From Crambe crambe (lineage: Eukaryota > Porifera > Demospongiae > Poecilosclerida > Crambeidae): a stretch of DNA of 64,000 bases. The stretch spans positions 3,037,001 to 3,101,000 of the forward strand of contig OZ004584.1 in the NCBI GenBank assembly GCA_963924555.1, given 5' to 3'. A program made the translations under genes and the position numbers. The notes under the pieces were generated by a model. It had not been told where the DNA came from and made no database searches. It was given only the letters and a program-made list of their open reading frames with translations. This document shows positions 41,952 to 52,413 of this stretch, one piece after another (the first letter of the stretch is position 1; every line of letters begins with the position of its first letter).

Positions 41952-43760
41952 AATGTTTCTTCTAAATGAAAGAGTGATGTAGGCTGGAGTACATGACTAT
42001 AAAAAGTACGGAAATAAGGTACTGCATTTGCTCTGCTAACTGTCACGAAATTGATAAACCCTATATCACTGCATAGACTGCATTTGTCACTGTGCTCTGC
42101 TAACTGTCATAAAATTTACATAAACCCTACATCGCTGCTGCCATATTATCCTTTTTGGCTACACCTTGCAGTGTACAGAGTTGTGTACAATTATGTGGTG
42201 TGTGCTTCCTGGACACCTATCTATTTTGGTTGTTGCACACAATAGTGGAGATATCCACTTACATGGTCCTGGGAGGAGCATTCCGGTGCAGCTGTGGACA
42301 ACATTTGATAGATATAATGTTACCATCTGGAATAACTGCTATGGCATTCATCACTGAAAAATATACAAAGAGCTGACTTGTTTAAAGTTTGTGGAGATTA
42401 ATGAGTGTTTTAATCTCACTAAGTTTCACCTTTAAAATCTGTGCTCTCTGTCAGAGCATGACCTTGAAAGTATATGAGCAAGATCTCAGGTGTGATTGTT
42501 AGAGTTATCTAATGTGTGACCTTGAAAGTGCTACAGTGAAGTACGGATGTTCCAAAATATCTGAAGTGACACATGCAAGGTCACAGGTGTGATTGTTAAG
42601 GATTCACTGACATGTAAGGTCACTGGTGTGATTGTTAAGTTAGGAAATCACTATTGTTAACTGTTCAGTATATTTTTTCTTGGATCACTGTATGAACGTA
42701 TCCAGAAGATCAGGATGCAAAGAGATGATCATAACAAACAAAGCAAGATTCACTTTTGAGACTTCCAAGTAATCGGAACTCAAGAAGCTTCACTTCCAGG
42801 AAATATAACCTTGACGTTTAAAAATGGACAATGTGTTATCACAAAAATAACTAGCTAGATTTATTATACATGCAGCTATAGCGTACTACCAGGTAGCATT
42901 TTATGTATAACAGTCCTTAATGCTGGATGCTGAATCTTGGAGTTGGTCGTTGAGGCTGATCCCCTAAGTAAATATACACCTTTTTCACAAATTTTTGGGG
43001 TGGGCACAATCTGATTGCCAATACACTTCACAGATGAAGAATTTCACGCACTGCCTTTCAGCAATAGTGGAATCCATGAATACCTTCCCAGTACCACACA
43101 GGAAGAAATGGAATAAAGCACACTAGTGCAGCCTTTTCAGAAAAAAGATCTAGCAGCTAGTCAAGAGTGACTAATTTGAATGTTGAAAATTAATTTTAAC
43201 CTCATAATCAGCTCTTTACATGTACAAATCAGATACCAATTGGAGCAAAAACAGAAATCCAATTCAAGGAACTTTGGTTCAAGACTGTTGCTTGTAATTG
43301 TGTCCACATTGATCAGTGGAACCTCTGAATAAAAGACAAGGTGGTGACTGAAATAGAGAAGTGTCCTCATTATTGAGAGTTCAATTCCATCATCCGAGTG
43401 ATATACAGCTACTGCAGCAGTTGCAAATGCTGCAGAAATAACACCAAACTGTAGCATCACATAAACATAAATTCAACTGAAAGGATATGTGTTAAATCCT
43501 TCATCATAACTGAAGAGAATGATCCTTTTGTAAGGTGTATTGGGAATAAAAAGTGTCCATCCCAAAATTTTGTGAAAGAGCACTTAATGTGACATGCGAG
43601 GGAGCTGGTGATAATCAGCAGTCTTTAACAGCTGAAATCATTGGTTAGAAAACTACACCAATGTGGATGTTACATGGACATTTGTCATCATCAGTTTCGG
43701 GACTCAGTATACAACACAAGTCCCACACCATCTGCCGAGGGGACAGGAATAAAGTTCCAG
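41952..43760 (-). pseudogene. Receptor block B5: rearranged exon relics
   Basis: Contains the DGNITIKC-region antisense (42290-42350), the GSCSDTEST donor region (42430), then an inverted second piece where KARFTFETSK text is in plus sense (42720-42840). At 42930-43060 the TGGTTGT...GATCCCC segment shared with 31860. No intact frame. A fragment of the CAGTGGAACC MITE lies at 43313-43390. Confidence 0.4.
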
Positions 43761-43763
43761 CAG
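43713..43763 (+). repeat. Short patch of BEL/Pao gag text inside a receptor block
   Basis: CACAAGTCCCACACCATCTGCCGAGGGGACAGGA... matches 48768-48812 (part of the BEL/Pao gag relic) base for base apart from two differences, inside otherwise receptor-type sequence. Confidence 0.65.
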
Positions 43764-43768
43764 TTGCA

Positions 43769-43915
43769 GTGAAAGTAAGAAGTGTTACCATGGTGTTAGC
43801 ACTGACCACAAATCCATCCAATGTGTATTTTGCAGAGTTAAAATTTACTGCTGGCCCTTGGTCCTCTTCCGTGCCAAATTGCCAACCATGGAATCTTGAA
43901 TCTTCACCCTGGCCC
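43769..43915 (-). pseudogene. Ig-like receptor exon (E/F-strand half), open but without flanks
   Basis: Minus frame: FHGWQFGTEEDQGPAVNFNS then AKYTLDGFVVSANTMVTLLT and FTATAGT. The F-strand cysteine (INVTC in other copies) is missing because the BEL/Pao patch begins there. Upstream lies the end of a hairpin-family repeat (GAAGTGCCGAGG). Confidence 0.45.
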
Positions 43916-44714
43916 TGAGGATCATTTTTGCCTTTGCGCTGAAGTGCCGAGGTGCAGTGCTGGAAGCAACTATGATCAGCGATGTGGTACATTTCATGCG
44001 CAGATGCACGATGATGCATATCGAGCATGTGCATTAATTTAGCTCTAGTTAGTACAGCGCTAGCTAGACATACAGTACTACCTGACTAAGGATAAGCAGA
44101 CAAGCTCGGGCTCGCAGTCACTACGCGATAACTCTAGTCCTGATGTTTCTTCGTCTTTGCCAACAAATCAAGACCATTATCACATGCAGAGAACTGACTA
44201 AAAGACAGCAGTGAACAAAAACAACAGAGATTGCAAGGTACACAAACTAGTGATTGTTTGAAGTGTCAAAGAGAGAGCCATGGTGAAGGAGAATCTCAAA
44301 ACTAAGACTTTGAGGCTTCCAAACAATGAGAATCCAGTACACATACTTCAATCAAGCTATGCTTGAGATTAAATGGCAGTTCCAAATCGTTGAACCAAAA
44401 TACTGTGTAAATACTAATCTTACTACAATATCAGCCATGTTGCTCAGTGTGCATTATTTGGAACTCTCCACAAAAAAGAAGTTGAGAGAAATATTTTGGC
44501 AATATTTTGTAGAAACATTTGACACCACAAACCCCTGCACTTTTCATTATTTGTGCCCATGCAGCAAGTGTTCAGCAATTCCAAACATAATCATCCTTGT
44601 AGGACTCTGGCTTCAAGCCGGTGATCCTCAGTGTATCTTTATAGTCTCTTATATACCATATTCACTGTAAAGCAATAAAAATAAAATAGCTAAATTTAGA
44701 AAGTTAAAGGTTGC

Positions 44715-44760
44715 ATAAGTGCCGAGGCATTCCTAGTCTTGTTAAAAGACTAACTTGTTA
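44715..44760 (-). repeat. Hairpin-ended repeat family, terminal fragment
   Basis: AAGTGCCGAGGCATTCC followed by TAGTCTTGTTAAAAGACTA, the two terminal hairpin motifs of the family side by side with no body between. Confidence 0.5.
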
Positions 44761-45150
44761 AATTACTAATGATCATCCTGTAGCTGCTCTGTACTCAATT
44801 TATAGAGTAGACTCTACTAGCTATAACATCAGGACTCCAACTTGAGACACATCAGACACAGGTATTGGAGAAAGATTTGATCAGCTCCTTCATGAAAGGA
44901 CAATCGCTATCGATTGTGTGCAGCTAGATAAATGAGCTGCCATATTAGCTATACGATCACAGCAGATATCCCCTGGAAATTCACTGTCATAAATTTCCCT
45001 AGTCGTCATCAACTTTCAGACCTTGGTGTGCACACCAACATACAGCCAAATGCAAGGCAGAGTGTGGAAACATTCATAGTCACCGACCAGACTGATCCCT
45101 CTGTAAGATGTACTGGCAATCAAAAAGTGCCTACCCCAGAACTTCTGTGA
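44735..45150 (+). pseudogene. Receptor first-exon remnant and PSVRC-type exon
   Basis: 44760-44865 repeats the signal-exon text without an ATG up to ACACAG|GTATTGG. 44945-45150 is open: DIPWKFTVINFPSRHQLSDL, QSVETFIVTDQTDPSVRCTG and NQKVPTPELL, an Ig-like second half with a C-strand WKF and an F-strand RC. This is the best preserved PSVRC-type exon in the window. Confidence 0.4.
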
Positions 45151-45309
45151 AAAAGCTATATATTCACTTAAGGGATCAACCTCAATATACTACAATAACT
45201 CCATGACTACTCAATACCCAGCACAAGGAACTGTCAAACAAAATACTAGGGCAGATATCATTGAAAGCATTTCTATTGTTGACCTGACTTCAAAACTCAT
45301 ATCCTCGGA

Positions 45310-45456
45310 ATTACTCAGTACACTTTGGATGAATTTGTGGTTGATAGAACTAACATATCATTTCTTACTTTCACTGCAACTACTGGAACTATAAATGTGA
45401 CATGTGAAGAGGGTGGTGGAGAAACACGATTCATACAAGCAGGAACAATTGGTGAG
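45310..45456 (+). CDS. Ig-like receptor exon with intact splice donor
   Basis: The frame YTLDEFVVDRT then NISFLTFTATTGTINVTCEE and GGGETRFIQAGTIG ends at ATTG|GTGAGT. It contains the E-strand (ISFLTF) and F-strand cysteine (INVTC). Phase 1 at the donor fits the stalk exon at 46620 (GCGCCAGAT) and the TM exon at 379. Upstream, IIESISIVDLTSK is in another frame, so the domain is not intact on this allele. Confidence 0.45.
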
Positions 45457-46330
45457 TAAAAAGGGAAGATACTACAGCTAGTCAAGAGTGAATGTCGAAA
45501 ATTAATTAACCTCGTAATTAAGGGAGGATAAACTCTTTACATGTACAAAGGATGAAAATTAGGGACCATAATTTAGAAGGGAATTGGAATCCAATTCAAG
45601 TTATGATGAATGTATCTTGCCCTGGAGAAGTTCTAAACTTGACCTTCAATGTGACATGTGAAGAGGGTGGTGGAGAAACACGATTCATACAAGCAGGAAC
45701 AATTGGTGAGTAAAAAGGGAAGATATTACAGCTAGTCAAGAGTGAATGTCGAAAATTAATTAACCTCGTAATTAAGGGAGGATAAACTCTTTACATGTAC
45801 AAAGGATGAAAATTAGGGACCATAATTTAGAAGGGAATTGGAATCCAATTCAAGTTATGATGAATGTATCTTGCCCTGGAGAAGTTGTAAACTTGACCTT
45901 CAATGTGACATGTGAAGAGGGTGGTGGAGAAACACGATTCATACAAGCAGGAACAATTGGTGAGCAAAAAGGGAAGATATTAAAGCTGTCATTTCTCATA
46001 AGTACCTTCCCAGTACCACTCAGGAATAAAGCACGCACTCTTTGAACAGGGGTCACATTCACTGAAAAAACAGGTATTAATAAAAATCTAGCACTATAAT
46101 TTGACTGTTGAAGAATGTAGCGTAGCCTTTATGGAAAAAGATCCAGCAGCTAGTCAAGAGTGAATGTCGAAAATTAATTAACCTCGTAATTAAGGGAGGA
46201 TAAACTCTTTACATGTACAAAGGATGAAAATTAGGGACCATAATTTAGAAGAGAAGTTGTAAACTTGACCTTCAATGTGACATGTGAAGAAACACGATTC
46301 ATACAAGCAGGAACAATTGGTTAGTAAAAA
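45397..46330 (+). repeat. Tandem duplication of an Ig exon, ~253-bp unit
   Basis: GTGACATGTGAAGAGGGTGG starts at 45397, 45651 and 45904, with a deleted fourth copy near 46275. Units two and three encode a fused MNVSCPGEVVNLTFNVTCEE then GGGETRFIQAGTIG: the B-strand start joined directly to the F-strand end, with the middle of the domain missing, each ending at GTGAG. Each unit also carries ACCTCGTAATTAAGGGAGGA. Confidence 0.85.
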
Positions 46331-46619
46331 AAGGAAGATATTAAAACTAGTTTCTCAACAAGAGCGGCTTAAGACTAGAGTTGCTCCTTCTACTGACTGG
46401 ATAGAGTGTAGCATTTGACTCATGTGTGAATGTAGCATTAAGGGGGCTCCGACATGACATGATCGACTACAAGAAGGTTAGGAATGCAACTTTGTGCAGG
46501 TAGTACATGAACCATACAAGCAGGAAAAGTAATAATTCATTCAATTGCATGTAGCTATAATAGCTAGTATAGGTAGCATTCCTGAAGAAAAATAATGTAG
46601 GCTATCTATAATTATTTCC

Positions 46620-46728
46620 AGCGCCAGATTCAGAGCCTATTCCAGAGCCAGATTCACCAGAAGAGCCTGGCCCGAGTGAGACTAACTCAGAGCTAGTCTG
46701 GGCTAGCAGACCTCCGGTACAAAGGTGC
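46620..46728 (+). CDS. Receptor stalk exon (Pro/Glu/Ser-rich)
   Basis: After acceptor TTATTTCCAG the frame, entered in phase 1, reads PDSEPIPEPDSPEEPGPSET then NSELVWASRPPVQRC and stops. Composition suits an extracellular stalk between Ig domains and the membrane. The next expected exon (TM and tail, as at 379) is not found downstream; an inverted CTCGAGTCTGG-type fragment follows instead. Gene probably truncated. Confidence 0.45.
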
Positions 46729-46739
46729 TGAGATCCAGA

Positions 46740-47640
46740 CGAGTCGTGTAGAGAGAGAGAGAGCTAGATTCTCCCGAGTCTGGCCAGGATCAGGGCCGCC
46801 TCACTGTGGGATGAGAGGTCACTTGACTAACAGTACCGCATGGACAGAAAGACTCAGCATCCTGTCGGATATAGTGGGTGGGGCTGTGTATCGATATACT
46901 TGCAGATGCCCGTAAATCCAGAAGAGTCCGTACTTGGCATGTTGTTTCCTCATGGTCTGGGGTAGACAGCTACGGATGGGATTAGGAAATCTTCAAAAAC
47001 TGAAGTGATTAGCGCAGCGCTTTTAGCAGTTCATTCTAAAGCTAGAAATTCGTGTGTCTAGGAACCTAAGTTATATAGAGACAATTCAATCCGTAGTTGT
47101 CTTATAAGCATGCAAAGGAAGGATGTAAAACTATTTTTAACATTGTAAGTTTAGCACAAAAAAAGGAGTATTAACTTAATCCTTTTAGCTTCAAGCGGTG
47201 CTAGCCTCTCAGTAACTGCCTCGTTTTTTCTAGTTCTTGGGAGATCAACGACCGTAGATAAGTGAACAGGGGTCACATTCACTCAAAAAATAATAATTTA
47301 GCACTATTATAATTTGACTGTTGAAGAAATGAGTGATGGAAAAAGATTCAGCAGCTAGTCAAGAGGGAATGTTGAAACCTCGTAATTAAGGGAAGATTAA
47401 TTTAGAAGGGAATTGGAATCCAGTTCAAGCAACCTTGGTTCAAGACTAAGTACTGTTACTTGTAATTATGTCCACATTGATCAGTGGAACCTCTGAATAA
47501 CAGACAAGGTGGTACCTGAAATAGAGAAGTGTCTTTTATTCAGAGGTCATTGAGAAGTGTCCTCATTATTGAGAGTTTAATTCCATCATCCAGCTCCTGC
47601 AGCAGTTGTAAATGCTGCAGAAATAACACCAAACCGTAGC
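46740..47640. other. No intact gene; MITE and receptor-intron fragments
   Basis: Contains an AGAGAGAG run, CpG-bearing text near 46800-46980 and, at 47280-47600, repeated receptor-intron text (CAGCTAGTCAAGAG) and a CAGTGGAACCTCTGAATAAC MITE fragment like that at 43313. Confidence 0.4.
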
Positions 47641-47734
47641 ATCACAGACCACACCTCTCGATGTGTAAGTACGTGTATGGTAAAGGAAGCATAAGTGAAA
47701 AGTAAACTAAATCCCAGAGATAGTTCAACAAGGT

Positions 47735-47935
47735 CAGAACAGCTATGCCACTGAAGAAGTCTACCAAAGGCACTTCAAAGAACATGTCACTACAAAGGAG
47801 GCCAATGTGGGCAATCCCAATATCTGCCCTATTTGTGAGGAAAGAATAATTGATGCTACTCCGTGAAAAAATGGCCAACGATCCATTTTTTTTTTTGCGA
47901 GATCCTGTCAATCTTAGCCAGACATTGTGCTGGCC
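47735..47935 (+). pseudogene. PHD-like zinc finger relic, probably retroelement-derived
   Basis: The plus frame reads QRHFKEHVTTKEANVGNPNI then CPICEERIIDATP, a stop, and (shifted) a C..SC...RHCAG pattern. A CPxCxxxIxDAT...C..SC..WxHxxCAGLS finger is known to me from repetitive ORFs of sponge and cnidarian retroelements; that link is from memory. Confidence 0.5.
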
Positions 47936-48329
47936 AATAACCAGTGGAATTTGTAAAAATTTCTGATCAATCAGATCATAATGTTAAGGTTTAGTTTTGG
48001 TTATCACATCAATTATTAACCCTCCACACATGCGCAAGGGTTATAGTACTCAGTTTATCTGTCTGTTGCAACTATTCCTGATACCACGCTTCAACTTCAG
48101 TCTTAACGATGTCTAGATGATACTCTCGAGTGTTTAAATTGCTGCTGCTGCTGCTTCCAGAAAGGAGCTCCGTAGTATACCATAGTCTATACTCCATATA
48201 ATGTACACTCTGCCAACCATTACCCATCTAGGCTATATTACAGGGTGAGCAACAGCATAAGTCTCATAGATAGCTGGAGTATCTTTAGTGGCAACTCTAC
48301 GACAGCTTTATTCACTAGCTAGCTACTGC

Positions 48330-48930
48330 CTATCTCAGATATTAGACGAGCTGGATTCCGAGCCATCACTACAACCTTGTTGAGGAGGAATTACAAAGGG
48401 AGCAAGACATCCTAGATGAACATGATGACCATATTTCCGTATTGGCCACTGAAGTCAAACATTTGATCTCTGTCTGTTTTGTAAAGGAAAATTCTGATTC
48501 TCGAAAGATTGCGACTTGAAGAGTTGCCTATCTTGAAAAGAATCTCACATCAGCCAAGGCACTGAAGACACCGAACTATGTCTTTTACAACAATATGAGG
48601 AACAAATTCAGGACATCAAGAAAGAGCTTGCCAATATTCACAGCAGTTTGCTCACTGTGGAACTGGATAATCCAGAGGATCTTGCTGTTTTTCTGACCAG
48701 CCTTAAGGGTGATGTGTTTGATTCTTCTCTGAAACTCAAACGACTGGTAAATGATCTCAACACTTCAACACAAGCCCCACACCATCTGCCGAGGGGACAG
48801 GAGTAAAGTTGCCTATGTTAGTGTATGCAACATCATTCATTTGCAAACATTCTGGGAGCAGTTCAATGTATCTATACATATCAAGTCCAGTCTCTCGGAC
48901 TCTGAGAAATTGGCCTACCTCATCACATTT
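48330..48930 (+). pseudogene. BEL/Pao retrotransposon gag relic
   Basis: Pieces in several frames: EEELQREQDILDEHDDHISV with LATEVKHLISVC; AYLEKNLTSAKALK; LLQQYEEQIQDIKKELANIH then SSLLTVELDNPEDLAVFLTS and LKGDVFDSSLKLKRLVNDL (coiled-coil type); then IIHLQTFWEQFNVSIHIKSS with LSDSEKLAYL. The TFWEQF...LSDxEKLAYL block is the DUF1759-type capsid core of BEL/Pao Gag. Multiple frameshifts; no protease or pol follows. Confidence 0.75.
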
Positions 48931-49104
48931 ATTTCACTCATTTATATTGTCATGTTTAATTATTGCTGTTGAAGTTTCAATAGGTAGCTAGTGTTGTCTT
49001 AGGTCTATATCTGAGAGTTGGCTCAACAGGTTTTGCTGTTCACTCTGTAGACTTAGAAGAAATGAAGATGAAGTCAATAAGGTCACATCAGAGATACATA
49101 TTAA

Positions 49105-49787
49105 CCTTACGGGGATTGGAAACTCCGTACTTTAGAAATGACAACATCCGTGTTGTCGGTCCGTGGGCAATGGCGTGCGCGCGTCTACAATTGGTGGATA
49201 ATATGAAACATTGATATATCCATGCAGTGTCTATTTCACGCCTCAAGTTTCCTTATTATACTTGCAGTAAATGCAAGAAGTTCTAAACATTAGCACACTA
49301 CATCCTATGATGTAGCTGTTAGCATGGAAGAAGACTGCAACACTCAAAGTGGTAAGTCAGGAAAGGGGCCCAACGAATGCTCCTTGAATACCACTATTTC
49401 AGTGATTGTATCTCTTATAAGCAACCAGGCAGGTAATTTTTCACTTTATAGCACACTTTAACTTATTTTATCAGGTTTTTAATATATCCAGTGAGCCAAA
49501 AAAGGGGCCCAAGAGTAAAAAATACGGTATAATTGCCTATTACTTCCATTATCTGGCTAATTTTTACTATAACTGTAGTTTCTTGTTCACCACAAAATTA
49601 AAACATCCCTTAGCTAACAGCTTATTCGCCTCGCAAAAATTATCGCTCTTCCATTTTGACACTGCATGAATTTTCCTTAGCAACCCCCCAATGGCGGAAA
49701 CCCGCTCCTTTGACAACACAGATGTGGTCAAAAATTGGCACGCGCTAGTATTGAGTTTCCAATCCCCGTAAGACTAATATGTCTCTA
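49105..49787. mobile_element. TIR element with CTTACGGGGATTGGAAACTC ends
   Basis: CATATTAACCTTACGGGGAT... at the left and the inverse of CATATTAGTCTTACGGGGAT at the right; arms about 45 bp with ACAACATCCGTGTTGTC / ACATCTGTGTTGTC sequence continuing. Middle AT-rich with AAGGGGCCCAA repeated twice. No coding frame; target duplication not resolved. Confidence 0.75.
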
Positions 49788-50109
49788 TGGTCACATGAGT
49801 ATTTCATAAGCATCACAGGTATTTCACTTAAGGCAATACATTAAATTTGCACATAATGTAACTACAGTATTACACATAGGAAATGTATTGCGGTTAGCAT
49901 CATTTTTGCGTAAATTACGGCAAGAGCGCCACGCACATGCTCAGGAATTGCTTAACATCAAACAACCGTGGCGTAGCCATGAAGGTCCTGCAAATATCTT
50001 CAAAAAGAAGTTTATATCTAGTCAGTTATCACTATGGAAGGCTTGTGGTAGTCTTCCTAGAGGTATTTTTTGCATGATTGTGGTGTAGACGCATACAGTT
50101 TCTGCATAC
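49788..50109. other. Sequence shared with 57.44-57.62 kb (inverted)
   Basis: TAGAGGTATTTTTTGCATGATTGTGGTGTAG corresponds to the reverse of 57530-57580. A 66-codon frame (RLASFLRKLRQERHAHAQEL) exists here but has no support beyond length. No gene called. Confidence 0.35.
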
Positions 50110-50720
50110 ACTTCTTGACTCAGCACCAAAGTGCTAAGGCGCAGTGCTGAGATCGACTATATGTCCGTGGTATGTACGTCATAATAGTAGCACACTATGC
50201 GTTCATGCACACCCTCACATGAATGTGCAATTTTTTTTAATTTTTTTTTTAATGGAGTAGGCCTAGAGCAGAACATGTAGAACTCTCAACGGACAGAAAC
50301 AGCAGGCCAGAGACAGACAGTCTAGGTAAATGAATAAGGTAGGCCTAGTGGCATGCTACAGGCCACACCAAGCAACACTCCAGGAAAGCCAGGAGCATGA
50401 GAGAACACCTACTACATGCCAGAAAGTAACAGCAGACTGAGCAGAGACAACAGTCTAGTCAAAGCCTGGATTATCAGAAAGTAACAGCAGAGACAACAGT
50501 CTATAGGATAATAGCTGACCACTGAGAGAACAACTACTAAGCCAGAAAGTAAAGCAGAGGCGACCAGGTAGACATCAGGAAAGACAAGAACAATACAGAC
50601 CTTGCATGGAAGCAAAGTGGGCATTTTGAGAAGGGCAGACACACAAGTAAATTCATCATTTGAATCATCTAACTTATTAACAGAGGCATAAGTCTTTTTA
50701 AAGACTAACTTGTTGTAGGC
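50110..50720 (-). repeat. Hairpin-ended repeat family, copy H2
   Basis: Starts with a degraded CACCAAAGTGCTAAGGCG hairpin, GTCATAATAGTAGCACAC and T/A runs; ends CAGACACACAAGTAAATTC then AGTCTTTTTAAAGACTAACT. Internal units CCAGAAAGTAACAGCAGAGA repeat three times. Confidence 0.7.
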
Positions 50721-50768
50721 ATGCCAGAGTGTGTGGGAAAAGAGTGCAGTAGCACTCTCTATGTAGGG

Positions 50769-51060
50769 TTAGTACAGAATGGGCGTGGCTTCTCTAATAT
50801 AAACTGGACTCTGTATCTCTTCTATTCTTGCTACAGGCTCAACTGAATTTCTTACATCTGGAAAATAATGCAGAAGATGTCTGCTCAAACTCTTCCAGAA
50901 CAGCATCAACAATCGGCACCAGCCACTGTCTAAATCTAATATTTTTATGATTTGTTCATCATCAGATTCATCTTCTTTGACAGTGCTTTTACCATCATTT
51001 TCTTCCAAAATAATCAGTCATATCGAACCACTTTTCAATACAAATGATACTGTCCGCCAT
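50769..51060 (-). CDS. Candidate small gene or relic starting at an ATGGCGG initiator
   Basis: Minus: CAAAATGGCGGACAG is a strong start with a YY1-like initiator; it opens MADSIICIEKWFDMTDYF and stops. In another frame, overlapping, EENDGKSTVKEDESDDEQII then LDLDSGWCRLLMLFWKSLSR and HLLHYFPDVRNSVEPVARIE run to a stop at 50769. A one-base shift separates the two. Acidic then hydrophobic; no family recognised. Could be an unspliced exon pair or a pseudogene. Confidence 0.3.
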
Positions 51061-51150
51061 TTTGAAATTAACGATGTCATTTGTCATGCACAAGCGTCTG
51101 TCACAATCACATGCATGTACCAACCAGTACCTAGGTCATATAAAAAGTAA

Positions 51151-51457
51151 ACAAGTGAAAGGGAAAAAAAATTATGCTAAATAAAAAGCCCATGTAGTGT
51201 TAGCCTATAGCAGTTTCTGTGCACAAACATCGAAAATTATGCTGCCTTCAATAATAATCCCTACATCACTGCATAAACCAAGCATAACACTTTTACACTG
51301 ACATGAACAATTAAAGCAGCTTGGTGGGAGGCAGTAATGTAGGGATTATTATTGAAGGCATCATAATTTTGATGTTTGTTCACAGAAACTGCTATAGGTA
51401 AAAGTACAGAGTAACACTACATGGCCTTTTTATTTAACATAATATTTTTCCTTTCAT
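51151..51457. repeat. Foldback element, ACAAGTGAAAGG type
   Basis: ACAAGTGAAAGGGAAAAAAA...CTAAATAAAAAGCCCATGTA is mirrored by TACATGGCCTTTTTATTTAA...TTTTTCCTTTCAT. Inside, a second inversion: ATTATGCTGCCTTCAATAAT versus ATTATTGAAGGCATCATAAT. Uninterrupted counterpart of 2175-2555. Confidence 0.85.
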
Positions 51458-52038
51458 AGCAAATATAATGAGCCCTGTAAGAGTTTATCTCTTTCAGTAT
51501 TGGGTGCTGAGGTTCAAGGAGAACCAGAGGAAATATATCCAACAAAGATTTGTAGTAGTTGTTGCTTACTGGGATCATCCAGTCCATTTTGTCAACATGG
51601 TCCAATTCTTGCCAACTCTGTGCAGATCATGAAATCATCAGGTTGACCTAAGAAACCAAATTATATGGGAAGCCTAAACACAACTTTTAAAAAGAATTAA
51701 TTAAAAGAAATTAATACACCTTTGCTAACTTTCCATTACAAAAGTCTTATTTTATATCATCACCTATCATAGACGAACTTATTGTAAAGTGTATTCCTAA
51801 CGAGCCAGTTGAGCTACTTACCTGTCAGCACCTTCTGTGTATGTCTTGTATCTATCACTTGTGAAAATGGACCTGTCATGTATGTGTAATAATAACACTG
51901 TAAATCCACACAAACTATGTCACACATAACACTTGACATACTTGGAAGCAGTTTGATACGCCGTAATCAGACATGTGGAGAAATCATGGAGCTTCATCAG
52001 TTCTTGCCTCATCTTGAGTCCAGCTGTTGCTCCGAAGT
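51458..52038. other. Single-copy-looking intergenic segment
   Basis: 51480-51570 repeats text found antisense at 57360-57420 (TTCAAGGAGAACCAGAGGAA). On the minus strand TACAAGACATACACAGAAGG ends at GACAG|GTAAGT near 51824, a good donor with a short open frame, but no exon can be assembled. No gene called. Confidence 0.35.
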
Positions 52039-52413
52039 TCAGGTGCCATCTCCCTCAAAATTATCTAAGACCAGGAAGCTACTTCTCAGTAACAGCTGTT
52101 CATTCTTGTGGATTCCATAGTTCCAGCTGCTGGATAACTTGTAGGCCTGCAACAGGAAAAATTACTGACAACATTTAGCCTGTATCATTGAGTAACCACA
52201 CCAAAAGTGGACTCCAGCACAGCTGGGTCATACAGCTGGTGCAACTTCATACACAACCATACATCAATACATCTGACTTACTTCTATGAAATAACCTTTC
52301 CTCTGCTTGAGAATGGTGTCTAATATCTGTTTCAAATAGGAGAAAACTAAGAGGGCAAAGATCACAGTGATACACAGCACCCCCTTACTCACAATGTCCC
52401 ATACCTGCTCCAT
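52039..52413 (-). CDS. Two-exon gene for a 79-aa single-pass membrane protein
   Basis: Exon 1 (52413-52282) starts ATGGAGCAG, right after an in-frame TGA, and gives MEQVWDIVSKGVLCITVIFA then LLVFSYLKQILDTILKQRKG YFIE up to GAA|GTAAGT. Intron 52281-52147 (135 bp) ends TTTTTCCTGTTGCAG. Exon 2 (52146-52039) gives AYKLSSSWNYGIHKNEQLLL then RSSFLVLDNFEGDGT and TGA. Phase 0 join, clean donor, polypyrimidine acceptor. One TM helix (about residues 12-28), Lys/Arg-rich inner side, then a soluble C-terminal part. Family not recognised. No repeats in the coding part, unlike its surroundings. Confidence 0.5.

Noticed and set aside
44326-44670. 114-codon plus-strand frame
   Set aside because: Lies in receptor-block intronic text shared in part with 34.6 kb, where it is not open; no domain.
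47642-47911. 89-codon minus-strand frame
   Set aside because: Antisense of the PHD-like relic.
49888-50088. 66-codon basic frame RLASFLRKLRQERHAHAQEL
   Set aside because: Shared repeat with 57.5 kb, where the frame is not kept.
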